12,685 nt of DNA, taken from Acidobacteriaceae bacterium (GTDB lineage Bacteria > Acidobacteriota > Terriglobia > Terriglobales > Acidobacteriaceae). Shown here in pieces: positions 1-6,462 of this stretch. Position 1 is the first letter of the stretch, and every line of letters starts with the position of its first letter. The notes below the pieces were generated by a model. It was given only the letters and a program-made list of their open reading frames with translations, was not told the origin of the DNA and did no database searches. A program made the translations under genes and the position numbers. The stretch spans positions 35,649-48,333 of the forward strand of contig PLKY01000183.1 of the NCBI GenBank assembly GCA_003140785.1. Reading direction: 5' to 3'.

Positions 1-140
1 CGACGATCATATAAGCCCACTCTGCCACGCGTGAGCAGCGCGATACCGACTCCGCTCGAATCTCTCGCACGGGCAGGGAAGCGCGAATCCCACTTCACAG
101 CGCCCCGCCTGCGATTGTGGTTTAATACGCCCATCGAAAT

Positions 141-1328
141 ATGCCCGACATTGAAGCTCTCCTAACCCGTTGGCAATCGGCCGGAATTCTCGACGCAACC
201 ATCGCCACCCGCATCCGCGCCTGGGAGTCCCAGCAGAAACATCCCACCGGCATTCGCTGGCAGGGCATCGTTGCCCTAATCCTCGGCGCCATCCTCCTCG
301 CCAGCGGCGTGGCGCTCTTCGTCTCCGCGCATTGGGATGAATTCGGCCCCGGAGCCCGCCTCACCATCGTCCTCGCCATGGTCGCGCTCTTCCATCTCGC
401 CGGAGCGTACACACGCGCGAGCTTCCGCAGCCTCTCCACCGCGCTCCATGCCGTAGGCACGGCTTCCACAGGCGCGGCCATCGCGCTCGTCGGCCAGATC
501 TTCAACATTCAGGAACACTGGCCCGCCGCCATTCTTCTTTGGGCTCTGGCCGCACTCGCCGGCTGGGCTCTGCTTCATGACGAGGCCCAACAGATCCTCA
601 CCCTGCTTCTCATTCCGGCATGGCTGTTTTCCGAGCTTGAATACTATTCCCAGAGCCACATTGGCCAGAGCGTCTATCTCGGCCGCTTCCTCTTCGCGTG
701 GTCCGTTCTCTATCTCACGTTCTTTCTCGACACGAAGCGCAAAGCTGTGCAGGGCATTCTCTTTGCTGCCGGGGCCGTCGCGGTCATAGTCGGCGTCGTC
801 TCCACGCTGGAGAGCTGGACCACGTGGGGAGAACAGACGTCCCTCCCGCTCCATGTAAAATTCTGGGGCTGGGTCGCGATTGCCGTTCTGCCCCTGTTTG
901 CCGCGCTCTTCCGCTTCGGCAAAAGCTTTGTCCCTGTTGCCGCCGCCGTCCTGGTTGCTGCTGTTTTGCCGTGGTGCAGCCACACATGGGTGGTGCGCTC
1001 CAACTATCCGCAGGCGTATCCAAATTCCTATACGCAAAGCGAACCAACTATCTTCGCGCACGCGCTCGTCGCGGCCATCGCAATCTTCCTCATCTGGTGG
1101 GGCGTCCGTCAGGCTAGCAAGGCACTGGTCAACCTCGGCATCGTCGGCTTCGCCATCACGGTCGTCTGGTTCTACTTCAGCAATATCCTCGACAAGTTCG
1201 GCCGCTCCCTCGGCCTCATCGGCCTGGGCATTCTATTTCTCGCCGGAGGATGGGCGCTCGAACGCATGCGCCGCCGACTCATCGCCCAAATGTCGCCGTC
1301 CACCGCTGCCACAGAGGCCGTGCAATGA
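141..1328 (+). CDS. DUF2157 family polytopic membrane protein
   Basis: A 395-residue integral membrane protein of unknown biochemical function. The first 40 residues are soluble and helical. Many hydrophobic segments follow (roughly 43-61, 73-90, 110-145, 150-165, 180-196, 205-222, 241-258, 263-280, 305-321, 330-347, 356-372). Family-like landmarks are AHWDEFGPGARL at 63-74, GQIFNIQEHWP at 118-128, and a C-terminal block starting LDKFGRSLGLIGLG at 350 and ending in a basic WALERMRRRL. The start gives the normal DUF2157 N-terminus, but no clear Shine-Dalgarno precedes it. Its stop overlaps the next start (ATGA at 1325-1328), so the two genes are very probably translationally coupled. DUF2157 proteins are commonly encoded beside GDYXXLXY proteins, which is the arrangement here. 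The cellular role is unknown. Confidence 0.9.
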   Translation: MPDIEALLTRWQSAGILDATIATRIRAWESQQKHPTGIRWQGIVALILGAILLASGVALFVSAHWDEFGPGARLTIVLAMVALFHLAGAYTRASFRSLSTALHAVGTASTGAAIALVGQIFNIQEHWPAAILLWALAALAGWALLHDEAQQILTLLLIPAWLFSELEYYSQSHIGQSVYLGRFLFAWSVLYLTFFLDTKRKAVQGILFAAGAVAVIVGVVSTLESWTTWGEQTSLPLHVKFWGWVAIAVLPLFAALFRFGKSFVPVAAAVLVAAVLPWCSHTWVVRSNYPQAYPNSYTQSEPTIFAHALVAAIAIFLIWWGVRQASKALVNLGIVGFAITVVWFYFSNILDKFGRSLGLIGLGILFLAGGWALERMRRRLIAQMSPSTAATEAVQ

Positions 1329-1906
1329 AACTCGCCAAAACCTCTCTCGCGCTCCTCGTCATTCAACTGGTGCTGGTCTCCTCCATCGCCGCCAAATATC
1401 TCTACCAGCGCTCCACCTGCCCGCGCGTCTGGACCCGCACCGTGATGTACGATCCCAGCCTCATCATGCGTGGTCGCTACCTCAGCATGCAGCTAACAGT
1501 CGACGGCTGCCAAAGCACGCTCCCTTCCGCAAAAGAAGCTGGGTTTCCACGCAACCTAGACGGCGTCCCCAACGGAACCAACTTCTCCATCGCCGCACAG
1601 CAGCCGGTCGTTTTCCCTGCGAAGCTGGCAGTCAACGGCAACAAGCTCGTCGCCATCCGCATCTCGGACAACGACGATGATTCCTCAGGACAGAATGTGA
1701 TTGCCGTCTCCCGCGCGTCCTGCGATCGGATGCGCCTCAGCGATCCCGTCAACTTCTATCTCGCCGAACACGCAACCAGCCCATTGCCCGTCAGACCAGG
1801 CCAGGAACTCTGGGTCGAAGTCACCGTCCCACCCAAAGGCCCACCCCGCCCCATCCAGCTAGCCCTAAAAGACAACGGCGCCTGGAAGCCGCTGGCCTTT
1901 CAGTAG
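1325..1906 (+). CDS. GDYXXLXY-like membrane-anchored protein, partner of the DUF2157 protein
   Basis: A 193-residue protein with a signal-anchor-like hydrophobic segment at residues 7-23, then a predicted extracytoplasmic domain. The start is the ATG inside the ATGA overlap; an earlier in-frame start at 1250 would run through the end of the DUF2157 gene and was rejected. After the anchor comes TRTVMYDPSLIMRGRYLSMQL, where family members carry the GDYxxLxY signature. Here it reads G50-R-Y-L-S-M-Q-L57, so only Gly and Tyr of the core survive. The C-terminal part (LWVEVTVPPKGPPRPIQLAL and following) resembles the closing strands of the family. Assignment rests on the anchor, the size, this motif and the coupling to DUF2157. 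The function is unknown; it probably acts with its partner in the envelope. Confidence 0.75.
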   Translation: MKLAKTSLALLVIQLVLVSSIAAKYLYQRSTCPRVWTRTVMYDPSLIMRGRYLSMQLTVDGCQSTLPSAKEAGFPRNLDGVPNGTNFSIAAQQPVVFPAKLAVNGNKLVAIRISDNDDDSSGQNVIAVSRASCDRMRLSDPVNFYLAEHATSPLPVRPGQELWVEVTVPPKGPPRPIQLALKDNGAWKPLAFQ

Positions 1907-1935
1907 AGATTCAAGTCTCTGATCGCTTCATCCAG

Positions 1936-1989
1936 CACGAAAGTGGGTGCCACAGGTCTCGCCTTTGAGACCTGGGAAAGCAACGAACC
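1936..1989. repeat. Palindromic repeat, copy 1 (AGGTCTC stem type)
   Basis: ACGAAAGTGGGTGCC, then an 8-bp perfect stem (CAGGTCTC 1953-1960, loop GCCTTT, GAGACCTG 1967-1974), then GGGAAAGCAACGAA. The outer arms recur at 2086-2132 and 5486-5535, and the stem recurs at 5500-5525. It lies in the convergent gap between the GDYXXLXY-like gene and rimM, where such a hairpin could also affect transcript 3' ends. There is no T tract. Confidence 0.85.
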
Positions 1990-2002
1990 GAAATCAACTT
2001 TT

Positions 2003-2070
2003 GGTATCCTGAGCGACCCTGACTTGAGCGTAGTGAAGGGGAAGGGGAGTCAAAGGATCTGCGGTTCAGG
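2003..2070. repeat. Degenerate dyad repeat containing TTGAGCGTAGTGAAGG
   Basis: Outer arms ATCCT (2006-2010) and AGGAT (2054-2058) face each other, as do GACT (2021-2024) and AGTC (2048-2051). Between them is CTTGAGCGTAGTGAAGG, which resembles a short motif I recall as widespread in bacterial intergenic DNA. It lies between two better-defined palindromes. The pairing is imperfect, so it may be a decayed or composite copy. Confidence 0.4.
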
Positions 2071-2085
2071 AAGCGTCAATCCTCA

Positions 2086-2132
2086 ACGAGATGGTGCCCC
2101 ATCCTAGCTTCGCTAGGGTGGGAAAGCACGAA
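2086..2132. repeat. Palindromic repeat, copy 2 (TCCTAGC stem type)
   Basis: ACGAGATGGTGCC, then an 11-bp stem with one G-T pair (CCCATCCTAGC 2098-2108, loop TTC, GCTAGGGTGGG 2112-2122), then GGGAAAGCACGAA. The arms match copies 1 and 3 but the stem sequence is different. It sits 28 bp from the end of rimM, in the convergent gap. Confidence 0.85.
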
Positions 2133-2159
2133 TATCAACACTCAAGATCGCGCATCTCT

Positions 2160-2753
2160 CTATTCCGCCTCATTCAACTCAACCAGCCCCTCAGGCAGCA
2201 CCATCTCTACCCGCTTCCCCTCAACATCCAGCTTCCGCAGATAGCTTTGAGCAAACGGAACCAGCACCTCTCCACGCTTCCCGCGCACCAACAGCAACGG
2301 CGCCGGCCCGGCAGTCTTATCCACATCCTCGATCTCGCCCACAATTACCGGCTCCGCATTTGCCACATCCACCAGCACACACCCAATCAAATCGCCGATA
2401 TAAACCTCATCCTCACCCAGTCCCGCCCGCTCCGCCCGCGGAATCGCCACCACCAACCCCGCCAGTTTCTCCGCATCCGAAATCGAATCGACTCCAGCAA
2501 AGTGCAGCACGATGCCGCCCTTATGCAGCCAGTGCGCAGCCAACTCAACCTCGCGCGGAGCCGCAACCGAGGCCCCAGGCGCAACCGCTCCGCCAGCCGA
2601 ACGCGCAGCGCCACCTTCGGGCAGCAGCCAAAGCCGCTTCCGCTCCACAAATTTTTCAGGAAAATCAGTGAGAATATCGGCGAAGACCTCGCCCTTACGC
2701 CCCTGAGTCCGGCGAATCCGCGCGAGCCAAACCCATTGCTCCGCCGCGGTCAT
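2160..2753 (-). CDS. rimM: Ribosome maturation factor RimM
   Basis: RimM binds the 30S subunit (through uS19) and assists late maturation of the 16S head. The 197-residue product has the RimM N-terminal domain beginning WVWLARIRRTQGRKGEVFAD (residues 7-26) and a C-terminal PRC-barrel half (from about VYIGDLIGCVLVDV at 117, through VPFAQSYLRKLDVEGKRVEM). Residues about 46-66 form an Ala/Gly-rich stretch that looks like a loop insertion. The ATG is preceded by GGGGGAG at short spacing. It is the third gene after rpsP and khpA, 68 nt below khpA. The usual next genes, trmD and rplS, are absent: the strand is followed by repeats and then by oppositely oriented genes. Confidence 0.92.
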   Translation of the reverse strand: MTAAEQWVWLARIRRTQGRKGEVFADILTDFPEKFVERKRLWLLPEGGAARSAGGAVAPGASVAAPREVELAAHWLHKGGIVLHFAGVDSISDAEKLAGLVVAIPRAERAGLGEDEVYIGDLIGCVLVDVANAEPVIVGEIEDVDKTAGPAPLLLVRGKRGEVLVPFAQSYLRKLDVEGKRVEMVLPEGLVELNEAE

Positions 2754-2821
2754 TCACTCCCCCAGCAAAATGTCACCCGATGATGCGGCCCCCAACAAAT
2801 CCGAGGCAAACACAGCGAAGA

Positions 2822-3091
2822 CTAAGCCTCGTCGTCCTCTTCCAGGATGTCGAGCGTGTAGCGATGATGCAGCTTCATGCTCACCGCGCCCAGAATGGTG
2901 CGCACCGACCGCGCAGTGCGCCCCTGCTTGCCGATCACCTTGCCCACATCCTGCGGCGCTACCCTCAGCTTCAGGACAGTGTTTTCGTCCCGGCCAACGG
3001 CCTCTACCTCGACGGCTCCCGGTTCATCCACCAGGGCCCGCGCTATCTCGCGTACCAGCTCTTCTACAGCAACCATATCGTGTTGGGTCAT
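2822..3091 (-). CDS. khpA: KH-domain RNA-binding protein KhpA
   Basis: An 89-residue single KH-domain protein of the KhpA/YlqC type, a small RNA-binding protein that in other bacteria pairs with KhpB/Jag. The KH signature VIGKQGRTARSVRTIL occupies residues 52-67, with the GxxG loop as GKQG at 54-57. The tail is acidic (LEEDDEA). Start: the ATG at 3091 has GAGG seven nucleotides upstream; a second ATG five codons later has no such site. The gene lies between rpsP and rimM, its typical position. The 145-nt gap from rpsP contains a possible extra promoter. Length and motif are as expected. Confidence 0.92.
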   Translation of the reverse strand: MTQHDMVAVEELVREIARALVDEPGAVEVEAVGRDENTVLKLRVAPQDVGKVIGKQGRTARSVRTILGAVSMKLHHRYTLDILEEDDEA

Positions 3092-3147
3092 CTACTTGCC
3101 TCTGACCGTTTGCAGCCCAAAAATCACCCATTTGGATGTGTGCGCGA

Positions 3148-3153
3148 ATAGTA
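3148..3153 (-). promoter_or_regulatory. Possible extended -10 element for khpA-rimM
   Basis: On the minus strand the rpsP-khpA gap reads TGCTACTAT, a TGn extension joined to a 5/6 match to TATAAT, about 57 nt before the khpA ATG. No good -35 is seen at 17 nt. It would allow khpA-rimM expression apart from rpsP. Identified by eye only. Confidence 0.25.
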
Positions 3154-3236
3154 GCACACCTGTGCGCCGCCGTCAGCAACTCGATGAGCGGTTTTTCGAG
3201 TCCCTTGCGTGTGCGAGGGAAGAAGGGAAGGCGGGA

Positions 3237-3500
3237 CTAAGCGGCTGCCGGTTCCGGAGCCGCCGCAGCCGGATGCTTCTCTACAATCTTGGCCACCGTC
3301 GGCGAAAACTGCGCGCCTACACTGCGCCAGTAGCTGATCCGCTCGTGCTTCAAATCCACGGTTGCCGGATTGGTGCGGGGATTGTAAGTGCCGACGACCT
3401 CGATCGAACGGCCATTGCGGGCACGGTCCTTCTCGATTGCCACAATACGGTAGTAGGGCTGCTTGCGGGCGCCAAAGCGCGCCAAACGAATCATGACCAC
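3237..3500 (-). CDS. rpsP: 30S ribosomal protein bS16
   Basis: Small-subunit ribosomal protein bS16, 87 residues. The N-terminal signature MIRLARFGARKQPYYRIV and the downstream VVGTYNPRTNP and LKHERISYWRSVGAQFS blocks are diagnostic. The tail is Ala/Pro-rich (AAAAPEPAAA), a common variable extension. Start: GTG at 3500 (Met-Val-Met-Ile...) is preferred over the ATG at 3494, because the only purine-rich site, AAAGGA (3512-3517), is 11 nt from GTG but 17 nt from ATG; both spacings are long. It is the first gene of the rpsP-khpA-rimM unit, with 233 nt to the HNH gene upstream on the same strand, so its own promoter is expected in that gap, though I could not pick one out convincingly. Confidence 0.96.
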   Translation of the reverse strand: MVMIRLARFGARKQPYYRIVAIEKDRARNGRSIEVVGTYNPRTNPATVDLKHERISYWRSVGAQFSPTVAKIVEKHPAAAAPEPAAA

Positions 3501-3684
3501 GGCGATTCAGTTCCTTTCAATTTCCAATGCTGTGCGATGTCTCAGCGTGTTCAGCCTGGCTTGTTCAAACTTATTCAAATTGCCCAGCCGCAACCAAAGC
3601 GGCCCCAGCCAAACGAAAGGCCAGACACATAGTCCGGCCCGCGCAAGACTCAACACCTAAGTATCGCTGAAAATGGGCATTTCA

Positions 3685-3711
3685 AGCAAGCGAGGGCCTT
3701 TCGCGCATGCT
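3685..3711 (-). terminator. Weak hairpin downstream of the HNH gene
   Basis: On the minus strand, 23 nt after the HNH stop, AGCA...GCGA and TCGC...TGCT can pair around a short loop with an unpaired bulge. There is no U tract directly after it, only TGAAATGCCCATTTT. It could separate the HNH transcript from rpsP. Confidence 0.2.
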
Positions 3712-3733
3712 TCGCTACCTGAAAAGGTGAAAA

Positions 3734-4576
3734 TCAGTCCGCCGCCTTGTGTTCGCCGTTCGTCAAGAGCATAACCCTGAGTTCGTCGATGGAAAAAGCC
3801 GGTCGCCTGCGGTGTATCATCCGGTGGCAATTGGCACACAGCACGGCGACCTCGGCTATGCTCGTCCGAACCGCCTCTGTCCACTCTTCTGGTGGTCTTT
3901 CAGAAAGGGGGTTGAGATGGTGCACCTCGGCGAAATCCTGACCGAGAGCCCCGTATATTTTAGCGAAATCGAATCCGCATAGCTGGCAGCTACATCCGTA
4001 GACATCCTTGGCCTGCTGGGCTAGCCGGGGATTCCTCTGAAAGAAACTCCGCTCCGCCTGATGACGAAGACCCTCTTCAAACTCAAATTCCACCCATTCG
4101 CTTTTGCTTTCTGTGGTGGGCTCCATCAACGAAACTGGCAATTGACGAGCCGTAGCCCCTGACGCCGATATGAAGGGGCCCTCCGTTTCTGCATCAGGAG
4201 GGAGGTTTCTGTAGTCCGCCAGAATAGGAACATTGGCAGAAAGAAGTTGCTCGTCAAAATCCGATCTCCACCGGGGGTCCGCAACGCCGTACCGAGTCGC
4301 AGAGGTACCTCCAAGCGCCGGAAGGTAGAGATCATCAGGTTGGATCGCGCGTCGAGTCGGTACAACGACCACGTATGGCTGACCACTACTTACCAGGGCT
4401 TCGGCCTTTCGCTTTCCCCTTCGTATGAATTCGACATGCACACATCGTTTGTATTGAGCATATGGTCCCACCCATATCTTCGCCTTCTTAGCGTCAATGC
4501 GGACGATGTTGGGCCAGACGACGTTGCTAGGCGTGTATATGGTGACGTCTTCGAATTCCTTCGGCTCAAGATCCAC
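3734..4576 (-). CDS. HNH endonuclease domain protein with uncharacterised N-terminal region
   Basis: A 280-residue protein whose C-terminal third is a zinc-bound HNH (beta-beta-alpha metal) nuclease module: CQLC at 197-200, EVHHLNPLSE at 217-226 with the catalytic-type His pair H219/H220 and N222, then CANCHRMIH at 247-255. This arrangement is typical of HNH modules in McrA-like and other modification-dependent restriction proteins. The first ~160 residues match nothing I can name; they include a hydrophobic strand near 68-72 (YVVVV). Start: the frame is closed by TAA at 4586-4588, so GTG 4576 is the earliest conventional start, without a clear ribosome site. An ATG at 4611 in another frame would join this gene if one base were missing. 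Forty-four nucleotides separate it from the esterase upstream. No methyltransferase is adjacent. DNA cleavage is inferred. Confidence 0.8.
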   Translation of the reverse strand: MDLEPKEFEDVTIYTPSNVVWPNIVRIDAKKAKIWVGPYAQYKRCVHVEFIRRGKRKAEALVSSGQPYVVVVPTRRAIQPDDLYLPALGGTSATRYGVADPRWRSDFDEQLLSANVPILADYRNLPPDAETEGPFISASGATARQLPVSLMEPTTESKSEWVEFEFEEGLRHQAERSFFQRNPRLAQQAKDVYGCSCQLCGFDFAKIYGALGQDFAEVHHLNPLSERPPEEWTEAVRTSIAEVAVLCANCHRMIHRRRPAFSIDELRVMLLTNGEHKAAD

Positions 4577-4620
4577 CGAACTAATTTAGCACCGTCAGTC
4601 GAGCCAGGCATCGCCGCTAT

Positions 4621-5463
4621 TTATCCCGCCGGAAACAAAAACCTCATCATAGGCCGCACCCGCGTAGCCCAGCTAGCCTCGTCATGCGTGCCCCCATGCA
4701 CCTTCTCAAAATGCAACGTCTCGCCCGGCCGCCAACCATTCGCCTTCAGCCGCCGCGCCAAAAGCTCCACGTCGCGGCAGGTCTTGTGTCCCTCTCGGTC
4801 GCCCACATCCAGCCAGATCCGAGGCCGCTCCCAAAGCTGCGGCGCATGCTCGTTCACATAGCCCACAATGCTCTTGTGATTCCACCAAACGCTAGGCGAC
4901 AGTACCGCCAGCTTTCCAAAGCAATCCGGATGCCGTAGCCCAAGAAAGAGCGTCACCAACCCCCCGAGCGACGATCCACCCAACCCCGTCGACGTGCGCT
5001 CCTGCCTCACCCGATACTGCGAAGCAATCCACGGCATCAGCTCGCGCGTAATCATCAGCCCGTAGCAATCCGCCTCGCCGCCGCCCATCTGCCGGTTTTT
5101 ATCCTGCGTATACTCGGCCAGGCGCTTGTCGCCAGTGTTGTAGATACCCACAATCACCAGCGGCTCAATCTCGTCCGCCTCAATTGCCGCATCGGCGTGC
5201 TCCCGCACCTGCCACGTCCGCCCCGGCACAAACGAAGTCCGCCCATCAAACAGATTCTGCCCGTCATGCATGTAAAGCACGGGATAAGTCCGCTCCGCCT
5301 CCTCGTCATACCCCGGCGGCACATACACAAGCACATCCCGCTTATCGGGCAGATAGATACTGCCGAATTCGCGATGCACCCGCAGCCGCGGATGCGTCGT
5401 CGCGTCGTCCGCCGCCGTCACCTCTTCGGGCAGATCCCCGTTTGGCTGTTCTTCCAATTTCAA
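4621..5463 (-). CDS. Alpha/beta-hydrolase fold esterase (Esterase D / IroE-Fes-like)
   Basis: Serine hydrolase of the PF00756 (esterase D) superfamily. Seen in order: LVYVPPGYDEE, YPVLYMHDGQNLFDG (oxyanion/strand region), TGLGGSSLGG with the nucleophile serine in GSSLGG, VLSPSVWW, LDVGDREGH (likely acid), and GGTHDEASWATR (catalytic His), ending with FLFPAG. The substrate is unknown; relatives cleave siderophore esters, acetyl or feruloyl esters, and no iron-uptake or sugar genes are nearby. No signal peptide is visible. The start is unresolved: the frame stays open up to TTG 5541, but that extension translates palindromic repeat copy 3. TTG 5463, just after the repeat, is used here, with GTG 5421 as an alternative. 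None has a strong ribosome site. It is divergent from the esterase at 5659. Confidence 0.85.
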   Translation of the reverse strand: MKLEEQPNGDLPEEVTAADDATTHPRLRVHREFGSIYLPDKRDVLVYVPPGYDEEAERTYPVLYMHDGQNLFDGRTSFVPGRTWQVREHADAAIEADEIEPLVIVGIYNTGDKRLAEYTQDKNRQMGGGEADCYGLMITRELMPWIASQYRVRQERTSTGLGGSSLGGLVTLFLGLRHPDCFGKLAVLSPSVWWNHKSIVGYVNEHAPQLWERPRIWLDVGDREGHKTCRDVELLARRLKANGWRPGETLHFEKVHGGTHDEASWATRVRPMMRFLFPAG

Positions 5464-5485
5464 TGTTTGCGATCTTTCAATTGGT

Positions 5486-5535
5486 ACGAAAATGGGTGCC
5501 CCAGGTCTCGCTTTTGAGACCTGGGAAAGCACGAA
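5486..5535. repeat. Palindromic repeat, copy 3 (AGGTCTC stem type)
   Basis: ACGAAAATGGGTGCC, then a perfect 10-bp stem (CCCAGGTCTC 5500-5509, loop GCTTTT, GAGACCTGGG 5516-5525), then AAAGCACGAA. It is nearly identical to copy 1 and shares both arms with copy 2. It lies at the 5' edge of the esterase reading frame, in the divergent interval before the next gene. Confidence 0.88.
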
Positions 5536-5658
5536 CCCCAAAGCGCGTAACTAACGCGGTCAGAAACCCCAGCCTCTTTCAACCCCTCAACCACAAACCC
5601 GCGGCTGTTACAGTATCAAGAAAACCGCCGTTCTCCAATTGCACTAACTGGGAGAAAC

Positions 5659-6369
5659 ATGAACCGCGAGTATCACAAGTGGTATTCGAGCCGCCTCGGC
5701 CGCGACATGGAACTGCTCGTCTTCGGCCACGCCGGCTTGCCCGTTCTCGTCTTTCCCACCTCCGGCGGCCGCTTCTACGAGTTCGAAGACCGCAACATGA
5801 TCGCCGCAGTCTCCAGCCGCATCGACGGCGGCCATCTTCAATTCTTCTGCGTCGACTCAGTCGACATGGAGAGCTGGTACAACCGCAATGTCCCTCCGCG
5901 CTGGCGCATCGCGCGCCACGTTCAATTCGAGGACTACCTCATCCACGAAGTCGTCCCGCTTATTCGCCAGAAAAACCACCACACGCATTGCGTCTCGCTC
6001 GGCTGCAGTTTCGGCGGCTATCACGCCGCCAACATCGCCCTCCAACATCCCGATATCTTCACGGGCCTGCTCACCATGTCGGGCGCATTCGACCTATCCA
6101 ATTTTCTCAACGGCTACTACGATCAGGATTGCTATTTCAATCTGCCCACACACTACCTGCCGAATCTGAGCGACCCCTGGTTCTTCGAGCACTACCGCCG
6201 CAACACCTACATCCTCGCCACCGGCTGGGACGACCAATGCCTCGGCCAGAATGAGAACCTCGACCGCATCATGAGCTCCAAAGGCATTCCGCACAAACTC
6301 TACACATGGGACACATGGAACTCCCACGACTGGCCCACCTGGCAACGCATGATCCAGGAATATTTGTAG
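5659..6369 (+). CDS. Esterase-family alpha/beta hydrolase (COG4947-like)
   Basis: A 236-residue soluble hydrolase. The N-terminus (MNREYHKWYSSRLGRDMELL) leads into VLVFPTSGGRFYEFEDRNM at about 29-47. The nucleophile elbow GCSFGG at 115-120 places the serine at 117. GWDDQCL at 189-195 offers the acid (D191 or D192), and NSHDWPTW at 221-228 gives the histidine H223. This layout matches the small putative-esterase family COG4947 rather than the IroE-type protein encoded divergently upstream, so the two are only distantly related. The ATG follows GGGAGAAAC, a good ribosome site. Substrate unknown; no signal peptide. An unusual T-free stretch separates it from the DinB gene. Confidence 0.85.
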   Translation: MNREYHKWYSSRLGRDMELLVFGHAGLPVLVFPTSGGRFYEFEDRNMIAAVSSRIDGGHLQFFCVDSVDMESWYNRNVPPRWRIARHVQFEDYLIHEVVPLIRQKNHHTHCVSLGCSFGGYHAANIALQHPDIFTGLLTMSGAFDLSNFLNGYYDQDCYFNLPTHYLPNLSDPWFFEHYRRNTYILATGWDDQCLGQNENLDRIMSSKGIPHKLYTWDTWNSHDWPTWQRMIQEYL

Positions 6370-6462
6370 AGAAGAGAGAAACAGAAGACAGAGAAACAGG
6401 AAACAAGAAACAAGGCATTGGAAGCCATTGAAATCTTCCGAGCACCGCAAACCCGCTTACTT

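Noticed and set aside
276..1061. Long open frame on the minus strand opposite the DUF2157 gene
   Set aside because: Product is Gly/Glu/Arg-rich low-complexity sequence with no domain, fully opposite a well-recognised gene; a codon-bias shadow.
880..1680. Open frame on the plus strand across the DUF2157/GDYXXLXY junction
   Set aside because: Ser/Arg/Pro/His-rich, no motif, and overlaps two recognised genes in another frame.
1953..1974. Intrinsic terminator for the DUF2157/GDYXXLXY operon
   Set aside because: The stem is perfect but no T tract follows on either strand, and the same element occurs at a gene 5' end elsewhere; called a repeat instead.
1936..2132. CRISPR array
   Set aside because: The repeats are palindromic, only two are close together, they differ in centre sequence and the interval between them is not spacer-sized.
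2091..2783. 230-codon plus-strand open frame opposite rimM
   Set aside because: Starts inside a palindromic repeat and is antisense to the RimM gene; His/Arg/Pro-rich shadow.
5184..6254. 356-codon plus-strand open frame spanning both esterases
   Set aside because: Arg/Pro/His-rich with no hydrophobic core or motif; antisense to one esterase and out of frame with the other.
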